DNA from: Marinifilum fragile JCM 15579 | Lineage (GTDB): Bacteria > Bacteroidota > Bacteroidia > Bacteroidales > Marinifilaceae | NCBI RefSeq assembly: GCF_001310955.1 | Contig: NZ_BAZX01000012.1 | Location: forward strand, 62,001 to 126,000 | Reading direction: 5' to 3' | Length of the DNA: 64,000 bases | In this document: one piece after another, positions 10,073 to 17,886 of the stretch | Numbering within the stretch: the first letter of the stretch is position 1 | Layout of the letters: every line of letters starts with the position of its first letter | Made by a program: the position numbers and the translations under genes | Notes under the pieces: generated by a model | What the model was told of the DNA's origin: nothing | Database searches by the model: none | The model's input: only the letters and a program-made list of their open reading frames with translations

Positions 10073-10942
10073 ATGAGAAAGTTAGTATTTGCATTATTAG
10101 TGTTACCATTTTTTACAGCTTGTAACCAAAAAGAATTAAAACAACTTCGTGAGCAGAATCAGCAGTTGACTGTAATGGCACAAGAGAAAGATTCTACTAT
10201 CGATGAGTTTGTTGAGTCGTTTGATGTTATTGCAGCAAACCTGAATATCATTAAGGAAAAAGAACAGATCATTTCTGTTAATGCCAATGAGAATCCTTCA
10301 GTTGGACAGAAAGAACAAATGGTAAATGATTTGAACTTGGTTCGTGAGTTGTTGGAAGAAAACAGAGCTAAAATCGAAAGCTTGGACAAGAAGTTGAAGA
10401 ACAGCTGGTACCAAAACTCAAAATTAAAGAAATTAGTTGCTGGTTTAAAATCACAAGTTGAAGAGAAAGATGCTTCTATCGCAGCATTATCTGATCAAGT
10501 TGCTCAATTGAACGTTGAAGTTGAAAACTTGAATGGACAAGTAACTGAGTTGAATGGTACAGTCGTAGCATTGAACACCGAGAACGAAAACAAGGCGAAA
10601 ATTATTGAAGAGCAAACTACTGACTTGAATACAGCACACTATGTGATTGGCGATATCAAGGAATTGAAAATGAAACAAGTGGTTACTAGCGAAGGTGGAT
10701 TATTGGGAATTGGTGCAACAAACAAATTGAACCAAAAAATCAATCCAGAAAACTTTAATGAAATTGATATTACAAAGACTACAACCATTCCAGTATCAGG
10801 TAAAAAAGTTAGCCTGGTAACTTCACACCCAAGTGATTCTTACAGACTAGAAGGAACAGATAAAGAGATTGAAGCAATTACAATCTTAAATCCTGAAGAA
10901 TTCTGGAAAGCTTCAAAATACTTAGTTGTTGCAGTGAAATAA
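10073..10942 (+). CDS. Coiled-coil lipoprotein of unknown function
   Basis: The 289-aa predicted lipoprotein has a short signal and lipobox (FFTAC, Cys17). Long heptad-rich coiled-coil segments follow: about residues 20-50, 75-135, then 135-185 with repeated QVxxLNxxVxxLN-type steps. The C-terminal globular part of about 100 residues includes a glycine-rich GGLLGIGATNKLNQKI. I do not recognise a named family. The shape suggests a periplasmic trimeric or dimeric rod anchored to a membrane. It has its own terminator and stands alone between the kinase and citrate synthase genes. The high use of GAA, AAC and GGT-type codons suggests it may be well expressed. Confidence 0.8.
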   Translation: MRKLVFALLVLPFFTACNQKELKQLREQNQQLTVMAQEKDSTIDEFVESFDVIAANLNIIKEKEQIISVNANENPSVGQKEQMVNDLNLVRELLEENRAKIESLDKKLKNSWYQNSKLKKLVAGLKSQVEEKDASIAALSDQVAQLNVEVENLNGQVTELNGTVVALNTENENKAKIIEEQTTDLNTAHYVIGDIKELKMKQVVTSEGGLLGIGATNKLNQKINPENFNEIDITKTTTIPVSGKKVSLVTSHPSDSYRLEGTDKEIEAITILNPEEFWKASKYLVVAVK

Positions 10943-10966
10943 TATATACAAACAGAGCTTGTATTC

Positions 10967-10995
10967 AAAAGCATCCCAATTAGGGATGCTTTTTT
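10967..10995 (+). terminator. Rho-independent terminator after the coiled-coil lipoprotein gene
   Basis: Stem AAAGCATCCC / GGGATGCTTT (10968-10977 and 10983-10992) with a 5-nt loop and a T-rich tail, 25 bp after the stop codon. Confidence 0.92.
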
Positions 10996-11076
10996 GTTAT
11001 GCATAGTTTTGTGCTATATTCCTCAAGTTATTTTGGAAATACTGATCCAATATCTTGAGGAGTACTTCCCAAGTTG

Positions 11077-11220
11077 TTTGAGCAAGCTGCTCAAGGCGTT
11101 TGAGTAATGCTGCTCAAGGCGTTTGAGTAATGCTGCTCAATGTGTTTGAGTAATACTGCTCAATGTGTTTGAGTAATACTGCTCAATGTGTTTGAGTAAT
11201 ACTGCTCAATGTGTTTGAGC
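11077..11220. repeat. Tandem array of six 23-bp quasi-palindromic units
   Basis: Units begin at 11077 (22 bp), 11099, 11122, 11145, 11168 and 11191, and a partial copy starts at 11214. Each unit has the form TTGAG-N7/8-CTCAA followed by a 4-5-bp spacer (GGCG, then TGTG). The first unit is a perfect hairpin (TTGAGCA-AGC-TGCTCAA). The last three full units are identical; the first ones differ at a few positions, as in an array growing by duplication. It lies 80 bp beyond a terminator and about 310 bp before citrate synthase, and has no ORF. Confidence 0.95.
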
Positions 11221-11529
11221 AAATGCTTTAGAGAAATACTTTTTCATCTTATATTCTTTGGTTCCTGTGAATTTGTAATTCATAAGTTTGGAGTATAGGA
11301 TTTATAATCCGATTTACTTGAATTGCAAATCACTTATTAAAATGGTAAAAGTGTAAACTTACCGACATTTATTTTTGGTAGATATATCCTATTTGATGAC
11401 AAGCAAGTGAGCTATTTAATAGCGAATCTGTCTGATTTTTCGTAAATTAAAGAGACTCCCTTTATCTATTAAAAATGCAGTAATGCATACTTCTGTTTTG
11501 GATTTTGTTATGGTTTAAAGTTGTTGGAT

Positions 11530-12828
11530 ATGTCCATTTTAAGAAATGAAATTAAGAATAACCTCACTCAATTAAAGGATGAAATAGATCAGATTTTTGC
11601 AGGAGGAAGAGATACTGTTCTTTCCGAAGTTACGGTAGGACAAGTGTATGGTGGAATGAGAGGATTAACAGCATTGGTTTGCAATACTTCCTTTGTTGAT
11701 CCTTACTCAGGTCTTCATATTGGTAAATATACTGTTGAGGAACTTGCCGATAAGTTTCCTGAAGAGATATTCTTTTTGTTGTGTACAGGAAAATTACCTG
11801 GACCAGATTTTTTATCGGAATTTCGAAAGGAATTGAATGAAAGATCAGGTGTCCCTCAATATACCTGGGACATGTTAAGAGTACTGCCTAAGGATACTCA
11901 TCCCATGAGTATGCTAAGTTTGGGGATTTTATCGATGGAACAGGAATCGATTTTCAAAAAGAACTATTTAAAAGGCATTGCTAAGTCAGATTATTGGAAA
12001 TTTACTTTAGAGGATGCTTTAAATGTAATTGCCAAATTACCCGAATTGGCAGCAGGTATTTATAGAATTAGGTTTTGTGATGGAAAACTGATTGAACGAA
12101 ATCCAGAATTGGATTGGGCTGCGAACTTGGCATTGATGCTAGGTCTACCGGATTCGGGTAAAGAGTTTGCGAATTTGATGAGACTCTATTTGGTTTTGCA
12201 TTGCGATCATGAAGGTGGTAATGTGAGTGCCTTTACGTCAAGAGTTGTGAATTCGGCACTCTCTGATTTATACTATGCGATTTCAGCTGGTTTAAATGGC
12301 TTGGCAGGACCGCTACATGGCTTGGCCAATCAGGAATGCTTAAGATTCATATTAGAAATAAAAGAAAAGTATGGCAATGATGTTGATGAAAATCAGGTAA
12401 AACAATTCGTGTTGGATACTTTGGATGGAGGAAAGGTAATTCCTGGTTATGGTCATGCAGTTTTGAGGGTAACCGATCCTAGATTTAAGGAGTTCATGAG
12501 TTTTGGAAAGCAGTATTGTGCAGATGATGTTTGTTACCAAATAGCAGAAAAATTGTTCCTTGTAGTTCCTGATATTTTAAAGACCTACAAAGGAGGAAAG
12601 GTTGCTAATCCTTGGCCAAATGTGGATGCAGCTTCTGGATCGTTATTGTATAAATATGGTTTAAATCAGTTCGATTATTACACTGTTTTATTTGGTGTTT
12701 CGAGAGTTTTAGGTTTTTGTGCGCAGAATATTCTGGCCCAAGGTCTGGGACAACCAATTATTCGTCCCAAAAGTGTTACCAACAAATGGGTGGCTGAAAA
12801 ACTAATGGAAAATAAGGTGAATACTTGA
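11530..12828 (+). CDS. gltA: Citrate synthase, mitochondrial (eukaryotic) type
   Basis: The enzyme condenses acetyl-CoA and oxaloacetate to citrate. The sequence follows mitochondrial citrate synthases, not the usual bacterial GltA: YGGMRGLTALVCNTS near the N-terminus, CDHEGGNVSAFTSRVV, NGLAGPLHGLANQE (catalytic His), VIPGYGHAVLRVTDPR (second His and Arg) and NPWPNVDAASG (catalytic Asp). Its length of about 432 aa matches the mature mitochondrial form. I start at the ATG at 11530; an in-frame TTG at 11521 would add three residues. The gene stands alone after about 310 bp of AT-rich leader, and a repeat cluster follows its stop by 14 bp. The type is sure. Confidence 0.95.
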   Translation: MSILRNEIKNNLTQLKDEIDQIFAGGRDTVLSEVTVGQVYGGMRGLTALVCNTSFVDPYSGLHIGKYTVEELADKFPEEIFFLLCTGKLPGPDFLSEFRKELNERSGVPQYTWDMLRVLPKDTHPMSMLSLGILSMEQESIFKKNYLKGIAKSDYWKFTLEDALNVIAKLPELAAGIYRIRFCDGKLIERNPELDWAANLALMLGLPDSGKEFANLMRLYLVLHCDHEGGNVSAFTSRVVNSALSDLYYAISAGLNGLAGPLHGLANQECLRFILEIKEKYGNDVDENQVKQFVLDTLDGGKVIPGYGHAVLRVTDPRFKEFMSFGKQYCADDVCYQIAEKLFLVVPDILKTYKGGKVANPWPNVDAASGSLLYKYGLNQFDYYTVLFGVSRVLGFCAQNILAQGLGQPIIRPKSVTNKWVAEKLMENKVNT

Positions 12829-12841
12829 TTTTGGTTTATTG

Positions 12842-12911
12842 ATTTGAGCAGGAGCATGCTTCTACAGACAGCAGGGGTGTGCTCTTATCGAGAGCATGAG
12901 CATGCTCAAAT
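12842..12911. repeat. Three-unit 23-bp palindromic repeat cluster after citrate synthase
   Basis: Three 23-bp steps start at 12843, 12866 and 12889. Each has AGCA-N6-TGCT at the same offset. The outer ends pair as ATTTGAGCA (12842-12850) with TGCTCAAAT (12903-12911), and an internal hairpin TGCTCT / AGAGCA lies at 12880-12896. The AGCA...TGCT arms are like those in the array at 11077. It might also act as the transcription end for citrate synthase, although no T-run follows. Confidence 0.8.
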
Positions 12912-12920
12912 TGATGATGT

Positions 12921-12950
12921 TTTGATATGTAAATGGTATAATTATCTTTG
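12921..12950 (+). promoter_or_regulatory. Bacteroidetes-type promoter for the ABC-F gene
   Basis: TTTG at 12921-12924 (-33) and TATCTTTG at 12943-12950 (-7, consensus TAnnTTTG) are 18 bp apart; the usual spacing is 19-21. The ABC-F start codon lies 36 bp downstream. Confidence 0.6.
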
Positions 12951-12986
12951 CGGGCTAGAAATAGTTTCTATAATTAAACCGAAAAG

Positions 12987-14624
12987 ATGATTACTGTAGA
13001 TTCAATAGCTGTTGAGTTTGGCGGAACAAGCTTGTTCAAAGATATTTCATTTGTAATTAATGAGAAGGATAGAATTGCTCTTATGGGAAAAAACGGGGCA
13101 GGAAAATCTACTCTTCTTAAAATTATTGCAGGAGTTGATACACCAACTCGTGGTCGTATTTCAACACCAAAAGATAAGACCATTGCTTACCTTCCTCAGC
13201 ACTTAATGACATCGAATACCAGAACTGTTTTTGAAGAAACAGCTCAGGCTTTTGCTCACATTTTCGAAATGGAGAAGCAAATTGAGGCGATGAATACGGA
13301 GCTGGCTTCAAGAACCGATTTCGAATCGGAGAGTTATTACAAGCTGATTGAAGATGTATCTACTTTAAGTGAGAAATTCTATTCCATTGAGGAAACCAAT
13401 TTTGACTCGGAGGTAGAAAAAACACTTATCGGATTAGGTTTTGAAAGAGAGGATTTTACTCGTCCAACCAGTGAGTTTAGTGGCGGTTGGAGAATGAGAA
13501 TTGAATTGGCAAAGATTCTTTTGCAAAAGCCTGATTTAATTCTTTTGGATGAGCCTACCAACCACCTGGATATTGAATCGATTCAGTGGTTGGAAGATTT
13601 TCTGATTAATTCAGGAAAAGCGGTAATGGTAATTTCTCACGACCGTGCTTTTGTTGATCGAATTACATCCAGAACCATTGAAATTACAATGGGCCGCATT
13701 TACGATTACAAGGCATCTTATTCGGAGTACCTGGAATTGAGAAAGGACAGAAGAGCACATCAACAAAAGGCTTACGATGAGCAACAGAAAATGATTGCTG
13801 AGAACAAAGCTTTTATTGAACGATTTAAGGGAACTTACTCTAAAACCTTGCAGGTGCAATCGCGAGTTAAAATGTTGGAAAAGCTTGAGATTGTAGAAGT
13901 GGATGAGGAAGATACTTCTGCATTGAGATTGAAATTTCCACCTTCGCCTCGTTCTGGGAACTATCCTGTAATTATGGAAGAAGTAAATAAATCATACGAT
14001 GAGCATTTGGTGTTTGAGAATGTGAATTTTACATTGGAAAGAGGTGAGAAGGTTGCTTTTGTAGGTAGAAATGGTGAAGGGAAATCAACTCTGGTTAAAG
14101 CCATTATGCAGGAGATTGATCATGGAGGAACCTTAACTTTGGGACACAATGCCATGATTGGTTATTTTGCACAAAACCAGGCTTCCCTAATGGATGAGGA
14201 ATTGACGGTATTCCAAACCATCGATCATGTTGCAAAGGGTGACATTAGAACCAAAATCAAAGATATTTTGGGCGCTTTCATGTTTGGAGGCGATAATTCA
14301 ACCAAGAAGGTAAAAGTACTTTCGGGAGGAGAAAAAACTCGTTTGGCGATGATTAAATTGCTGCTTGAACCAGTGAACCTGTTAATTCTGGATGAGCCTA
14401 CCAACCATTTGGATATGAAGACCAAAGATATTCTAAAATCTGCATTGAAAGATTTTGATGGAACTTTAATTGTAGTGTCTCACGATCGTGATTTCCTGGA
14501 TGGTTTGGTGGATAAGGTATATGAATTTGGAAACCAAAGAGTGAAAGAACATTTGGGAGATATCAACTCCTATCTGTCGGCAAAGAAAATGGAGAATTTA
14601 AGAGAGTTGGAGCGTAAGAATTAA
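12987..14624 (+). CDS. ABC-F family ATPase (ribosome-associated translation factor type)
   Basis: This 545-aa protein has two ABC ATPase domains and no membrane segments. Domain 1 has Walker A GKNGAGKST (about residue 35), signature SGGWRMRI and Walker B LILLDEPTNHLDIE. Domain 2 has GRNGEGKST (about 360), SGGEKTRL and LLILDEPTNHLDMK. The linker of about 80 residues between them (about 240-320, rich in K, R, E and Q) is the ABC-F feature that reaches into the ribosome. Members relieve stalled ribosomes or protect from antibiotics; nothing shows which applies here. It has its own promoter and a terminator shared with the convergent C69 peptidase gene. Confidence 0.95.
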   Translation: MITVDSIAVEFGGTSLFKDISFVINEKDRIALMGKNGAGKSTLLKIIAGVDTPTRGRISTPKDKTIAYLPQHLMTSNTRTVFEETAQAFAHIFEMEKQIEAMNTELASRTDFESESYYKLIEDVSTLSEKFYSIEETNFDSEVEKTLIGLGFEREDFTRPTSEFSGGWRMRIELAKILLQKPDLILLDEPTNHLDIESIQWLEDFLINSGKAVMVISHDRAFVDRITSRTIEITMGRIYDYKASYSEYLELRKDRRAHQQKAYDEQQKMIAENKAFIERFKGTYSKTLQVQSRVKMLEKLEIVEVDEEDTSALRLKFPPSPRSGNYPVIMEEVNKSYDEHLVFENVNFTLERGEKVAFVGRNGEGKSTLVKAIMQEIDHGGTLTLGHNAMIGYFAQNQASLMDEELTVFQTIDHVAKGDIRTKIKDILGAFMFGGDNSTKKVKVLSGGEKTRLAMIKLLLEPVNLLILDEPTNHLDMKTKDILKSALKDFDGTLIVVSHDRDFLDGLVDKVYEFGNQRVKEHLGDINSYLSAKKMENLRELERKN

Positions 14625-14763
14625 TACAATTCCCTTGATAGGATTATTGACTTCAAGGTAAGGCGTGTTGGTTGATAGTTACAGATCTTCAGTTTTCGGT
14701 GTATCAGCAAACCCATAATTGTCTCCTTCTTCATAAGTGAATACAATAAAATAATTTAAAAGC

Positions 14764-14800
14764 AAAGGCCTTGGTAGATTACTATCAAGGCCTTTGTTAT
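14764..14800. terminator. Bidirectional terminator between the ABC-F and C69 peptidase genes
   Basis: AAAGGCCTTG (14764-14773) pairs with CAAGGCCTTT (14786-14795), extended inward by GTAG / CTAT with one G-U pair. T-rich DNA follows on the plus side, and A-rich DNA precedes it, giving a T-run for the convergent gene. Confidence 0.85.
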
Positions 14801-14818
14801 TTTTAATGATGGGGAAAC

Positions 14819-16405
14819 TTAAAATTTTTCATCGTATTTGGTCCAAAGTCCATCACCAATTTCCCAAGCTTTCTCTACCACTTCGTTGCCCAATTGAATA
14901 GTTCTCTTGGTTAACAATTCTGTGCGTTTTTTCTTGCTCATTTTAGATGCCTCTTGATCGATGGCAGCTTGTTCGTCGAAATATTGTTTCTGCAAAGGAA
15001 CAAAAACAGCATCCACATCATGTCGCATATCTCCCCAACGTTGTGCGGTTAAGGTACCCAAACGATTGAATGCCCACCATGCGGATTTACGAGTGTAACC
15101 AATTCTGCGAGCTTTTACTTTGTAGGATTCGGCCAAATCGGTAGTTCCAGCATAAACTGGGATATAAATGGATGTTGCAACATTGTCTTGTGCCAGCCAA
15201 ACAATTCCACCTACTTCATCAGGTAACCAATCTCTACACTGAATAATAGTAGCATACATGGTGTACCAACGAGCAATGGTTCTTTCGCCAAGTTCGCCCC
15301 AACCACCGTTAACTCTGAACAAACGGTTCATATCATAAGGCATAAAAGGATTCGCAAATGGAGAAAGTTCTTCTTTACCATCCTTATCTGCTTGTTTAAT
15401 GTTTTTAACGAAGTTATATGGAGTTCCCTCATAGTAATCTTTAAAGATTTCAACCAACTTGTCCATTGTGATTTTTTCATCAGGTTGAACCGAGAATGGA
15501 TAATCTTTATCATTGGCATCTAGTTTTAAAGAAGGAGCAGCCATTGAAAGAACTCTCCACTCTCTTCTGCGAGAAGCCAATGATAGTCTGCTTTTAGGAG
15601 CATAAGCGTAGTTCCACTTAAAAACTTCACCTTCTTTCCACCAGCCATTTTCTTTGGCAACCGAATAAATGTTTTTCGATGCCATAAAGTGCTCTTTATC
15701 TTTTAGGTTGATTTCTTTAATGGTACTTGCATTTGCATTAACCGAAATGTGATTGTCTGGAACACGCTGGGCAACCCAAACCGCACCAACTTTTCCTTTT
15801 CCAGGACCAACAACTTCAAAATGCCAAACTTCTTTTTTATCAGCAATGGTCAAACATTCTCCAAAATCTCTCCAACCATATTTCATTAAAAGTTCATCAG
15901 CCAATTGAATTGCTTCTCTTGCAGTTGTACATCTCTCTAGCATCAATTGTTGTAAGCGTTGACAATCGATTAAACACTCTTTTGAGAACAATTCTTCACG
16001 ACCTCCAAAGGTGGATTCCCCAATGGCCAGCTGCTTTTCGTTCATACAAGGGTAAGCTGTATTTACATACTGGAATGTCTTTTCAATCTGATCAATTTCT
16101 CCAATTTTCACATGCTGATAAGTTGGCATGCTAAGGCTGTCGTAAGCTGATCTTTCATATAAGGAGAACTTGCTGCCTTTATTGTGTTTCTTAGAAGGTG
16201 TAACATCCATCCATGCACGTGTTCTGTGGCTATCATCAGTGTGTGAAGTGATAACTGATCCGTCAATTGTAGCCAGTTTTCCTACAGTTATTGTTGTACA
16301 TCCTTCTGGCACTCCATTTTGCCAATCCGATTTGTCTTGTGCATTTGCACTACCCATTATAAGAACGCAAAGTCCGAATAAGTAATAATTTAAAAATCTG
16401 TTCAT
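14819..16405 (-). CDS. Secreted peptidase family C69 (dipeptidase)
   Basis: About 528 aa from the ATG at 16405, which gives a clean signal peptide (MNRFLNYYLFGLCVLIMGSANAQ). The frame is open to an ATG at 16450 that overlaps the stop of the upstream gene (TAATG), but that start would put 15 polar residues before the signal. After the signal comes EGCTTITVGKLATIDGS, the N-terminal nucleophile region of C69; Cys is the probable catalytic residue. Conserved blocks include FGECLTIADKKEVWHFEVVG and the C-terminal GTLTAQRWGDMRHDVDAVF. Family members cleave dipeptides, here probably in the periplasm. It lies just downstream of the cvfB-like gene and may share its mRNA. Confidence 0.92.
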   Translation of the reverse strand: MNRFLNYYLFGLCVLIMGSANAQDKSDWQNGVPEGCTTITVGKLATIDGSVITSHTDDSHRTRAWMDVTPSKKHNKGSKFSLYERSAYDSLSMPTYQHVKIGEIDQIEKTFQYVNTAYPCMNEKQLAIGESTFGGREELFSKECLIDCQRLQQLMLERCTTAREAIQLADELLMKYGWRDFGECLTIADKKEVWHFEVVGPGKGKVGAVWVAQRVPDNHISVNANASTIKEINLKDKEHFMASKNIYSVAKENGWWKEGEVFKWNYAYAPKSRLSLASRRREWRVLSMAAPSLKLDANDKDYPFSVQPDEKITMDKLVEIFKDYYEGTPYNFVKNIKQADKDGKEELSPFANPFMPYDMNRLFRVNGGWGELGERTIARWYTMYATIIQCRDWLPDEVGGIVWLAQDNVATSIYIPVYAGTTDLAESYKVKARRIGYTRKSAWWAFNRLGTLTAQRWGDMRHDVDAVFVPLQKQYFDEQAAIDQEASKMSKKKRTELLTKRTIQLGNEVVEKAWEIGDGLWTKYDEKF

Positions 16406-16449
16406 GTTTAAGTATTTGTGTTGGTTAGTTGAATATTTTGGATAACCCA

Positions 16450-17286
16450 TTACTGAACCAAATAAATTCCAGTATCCTCAATGGTAATTAATTTTTGTTT
16501 GTAAAGAAGACCAATTGCTTTCTTAAAGTTTTTCTTACTCATTTTAAGAGTATAATAAATGTCTTCAGGTGAGCTTTTATCATTCAAAGGAAGGAATCCT
16601 TCTTCTTCTTTTAATAAATCAAGTATTTGCTGTCCTGATTTTGGAACCTCGTTAACATATCCTTGTTGTTGAAGGCTAACGTCAATTTTTCCATCACGAC
16701 GTACTTTTTTTATGTATGCTTTTCTTTTATCTCCGATTTTTAGGTGCCCAAAAACTTCGTTCTTGTATATCATACCTAAGGCATCATCATTAATCAATAC
16801 CTGAAAACCCAATTCACTTCTTTTTCCAACTAAAATGTCTACTTCATCTCCTTCAGTGTATGAGACTTCATTGTCTCTTAGAATTCTTTCGATTTTAGCT
16901 GTAGCCACAATTCTTCCTGTAGCATTATCCAAATAGATGTATACCAGGTATGAAAGATCTACTTGCATTTTATCCCTTTGTTCGCTAAACGGAACAAGCA
17001 AATCTTTAGCCAAACCCCAATCTAAAAATGCGCCTACATTGGTTACCGATTTTACTTTAAGAACAGCAAACTCCCCAACAATTGCTTTTGGTTTTAGAGT
17101 AGTGGCTATAATTCGGTCTTCCGAATCTCTATATATAAATACTTTAATTTTGTCGTCAAGTTGTGTTTTTGGCGGAACATATTGATTCGGTAGCAAGATC
17201 AAAGCTTCATCTTCACCCTCTAAAAACACTCCAAAGTCAACCAATTTGGCAACTTTTAATTCTGCATATTGTCCAATAATACTCAC
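16450..17286 (-). CDS. cvfB: CvfB-like S1-domain RNA-binding protein
   Basis: The 278-aa protein has tandem S1-like beta-barrels (about residues 3-60, 68-135 and 140-205; for example AELKVAKLVDFGVFLEG and AVLKVKSVTNVGAFLDWG) and a C-terminal winged helix (about 220-278, SPEDIYYTLKMSKKNFKKAIGLLYKQ is the core). This is the domain order and length of CvfB/YitL, an RNA-binding protein linked to virulence-factor expression in Gram-positives; its role in Bacteroidetes is not known to me. Its stop overlaps an in-frame ATG of the downstream C69 gene by one base. Confidence 0.92.
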   Translation of the reverse strand: MSIIGQYAELKVAKLVDFGVFLEGEDEALILLPNQYVPPKTQLDDKIKVFIYRDSEDRIIATTLKPKAIVGEFAVLKVKSVTNVGAFLDWGLAKDLLVPFSEQRDKMQVDLSYLVYIYLDNATGRIVATAKIERILRDNEVSYTEGDEVDILVGKRSELGFQVLINDDALGMIYKNEVFGHLKIGDKRKAYIKKVRRDGKIDVSLQQQGYVNEVPKSGQQILDLLKEEEGFLPLNDKSSPEDIYYTLKMSKKNFKKAIGLLYKQKLITIEDTGIYLVQ

Positions 17287-17886
17287 GAGGTATATTTTTA
17301 ATTGATTCCAAGCTATAATAGAATCATGAATTGATAATTAACAGCGTAAAAGTAAGCAACTTTTTATGAATTTACCGTGACAATATTGAAAAGAGAAGAT
17401 TGACCGAAATTTAAAAATGCCATGCTTGGTTTGAACTGGATGTAATTCTTGTTTTTAATTCAAATTCAAAGATTATTCATGTTGTAGAGCATGTTTGTTA
17501 AAACTCATAAAATGAGAGTGGGTGTTTTTCTACCTAATTTAATTAACAGTAAATGTGAGTAGTTAAATGGATATGTCTAGTGCTTGAATTTCCTGTGAAA
17601 TGCATTTTTATTGAGTTTTATCAAAAGTGAAAAGTCAAGATTGTAATTTTCGTTATCGATTTCGAATTTTCGCTGATATTATTAAGGAAAATTATCAGTA
17701 TTAAACATGAGTGTTTACACCCATAAAATCTGATATTGTAGAACATACCCTATGTAATAGAGAAAAATTTCCCTATTTAAGATTAGTTTTTATTTTTGAT
17801 GCAGAGATCAAGAAATCATGGATTTTGAGATTAGTAAATAACTCTCTCTCGAGTTAATTTGATATAAAAATTCAATAAGTCAGGGT
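17287..17886. other. 600-bp gene-free region before the tandem carboxyltransferase gene
   Basis: AT-rich, with no convincing ORF on either strand. A small inverted repeat CTCAT / ATGAG lies near 17503-17516. TATTTTTG at 17791-17798 matches the -7 consensus, but no TTTG is at the expected -33 place. No repeat or RNA gene was recognised. Confidence 0.5.

Noticed and set aside
11077-11220. CRISPR array
   Set aside because: The repeat unit is 23 bp with no unique spacers between copies; units abut with only 4-5 bp, and no cas gene is near.
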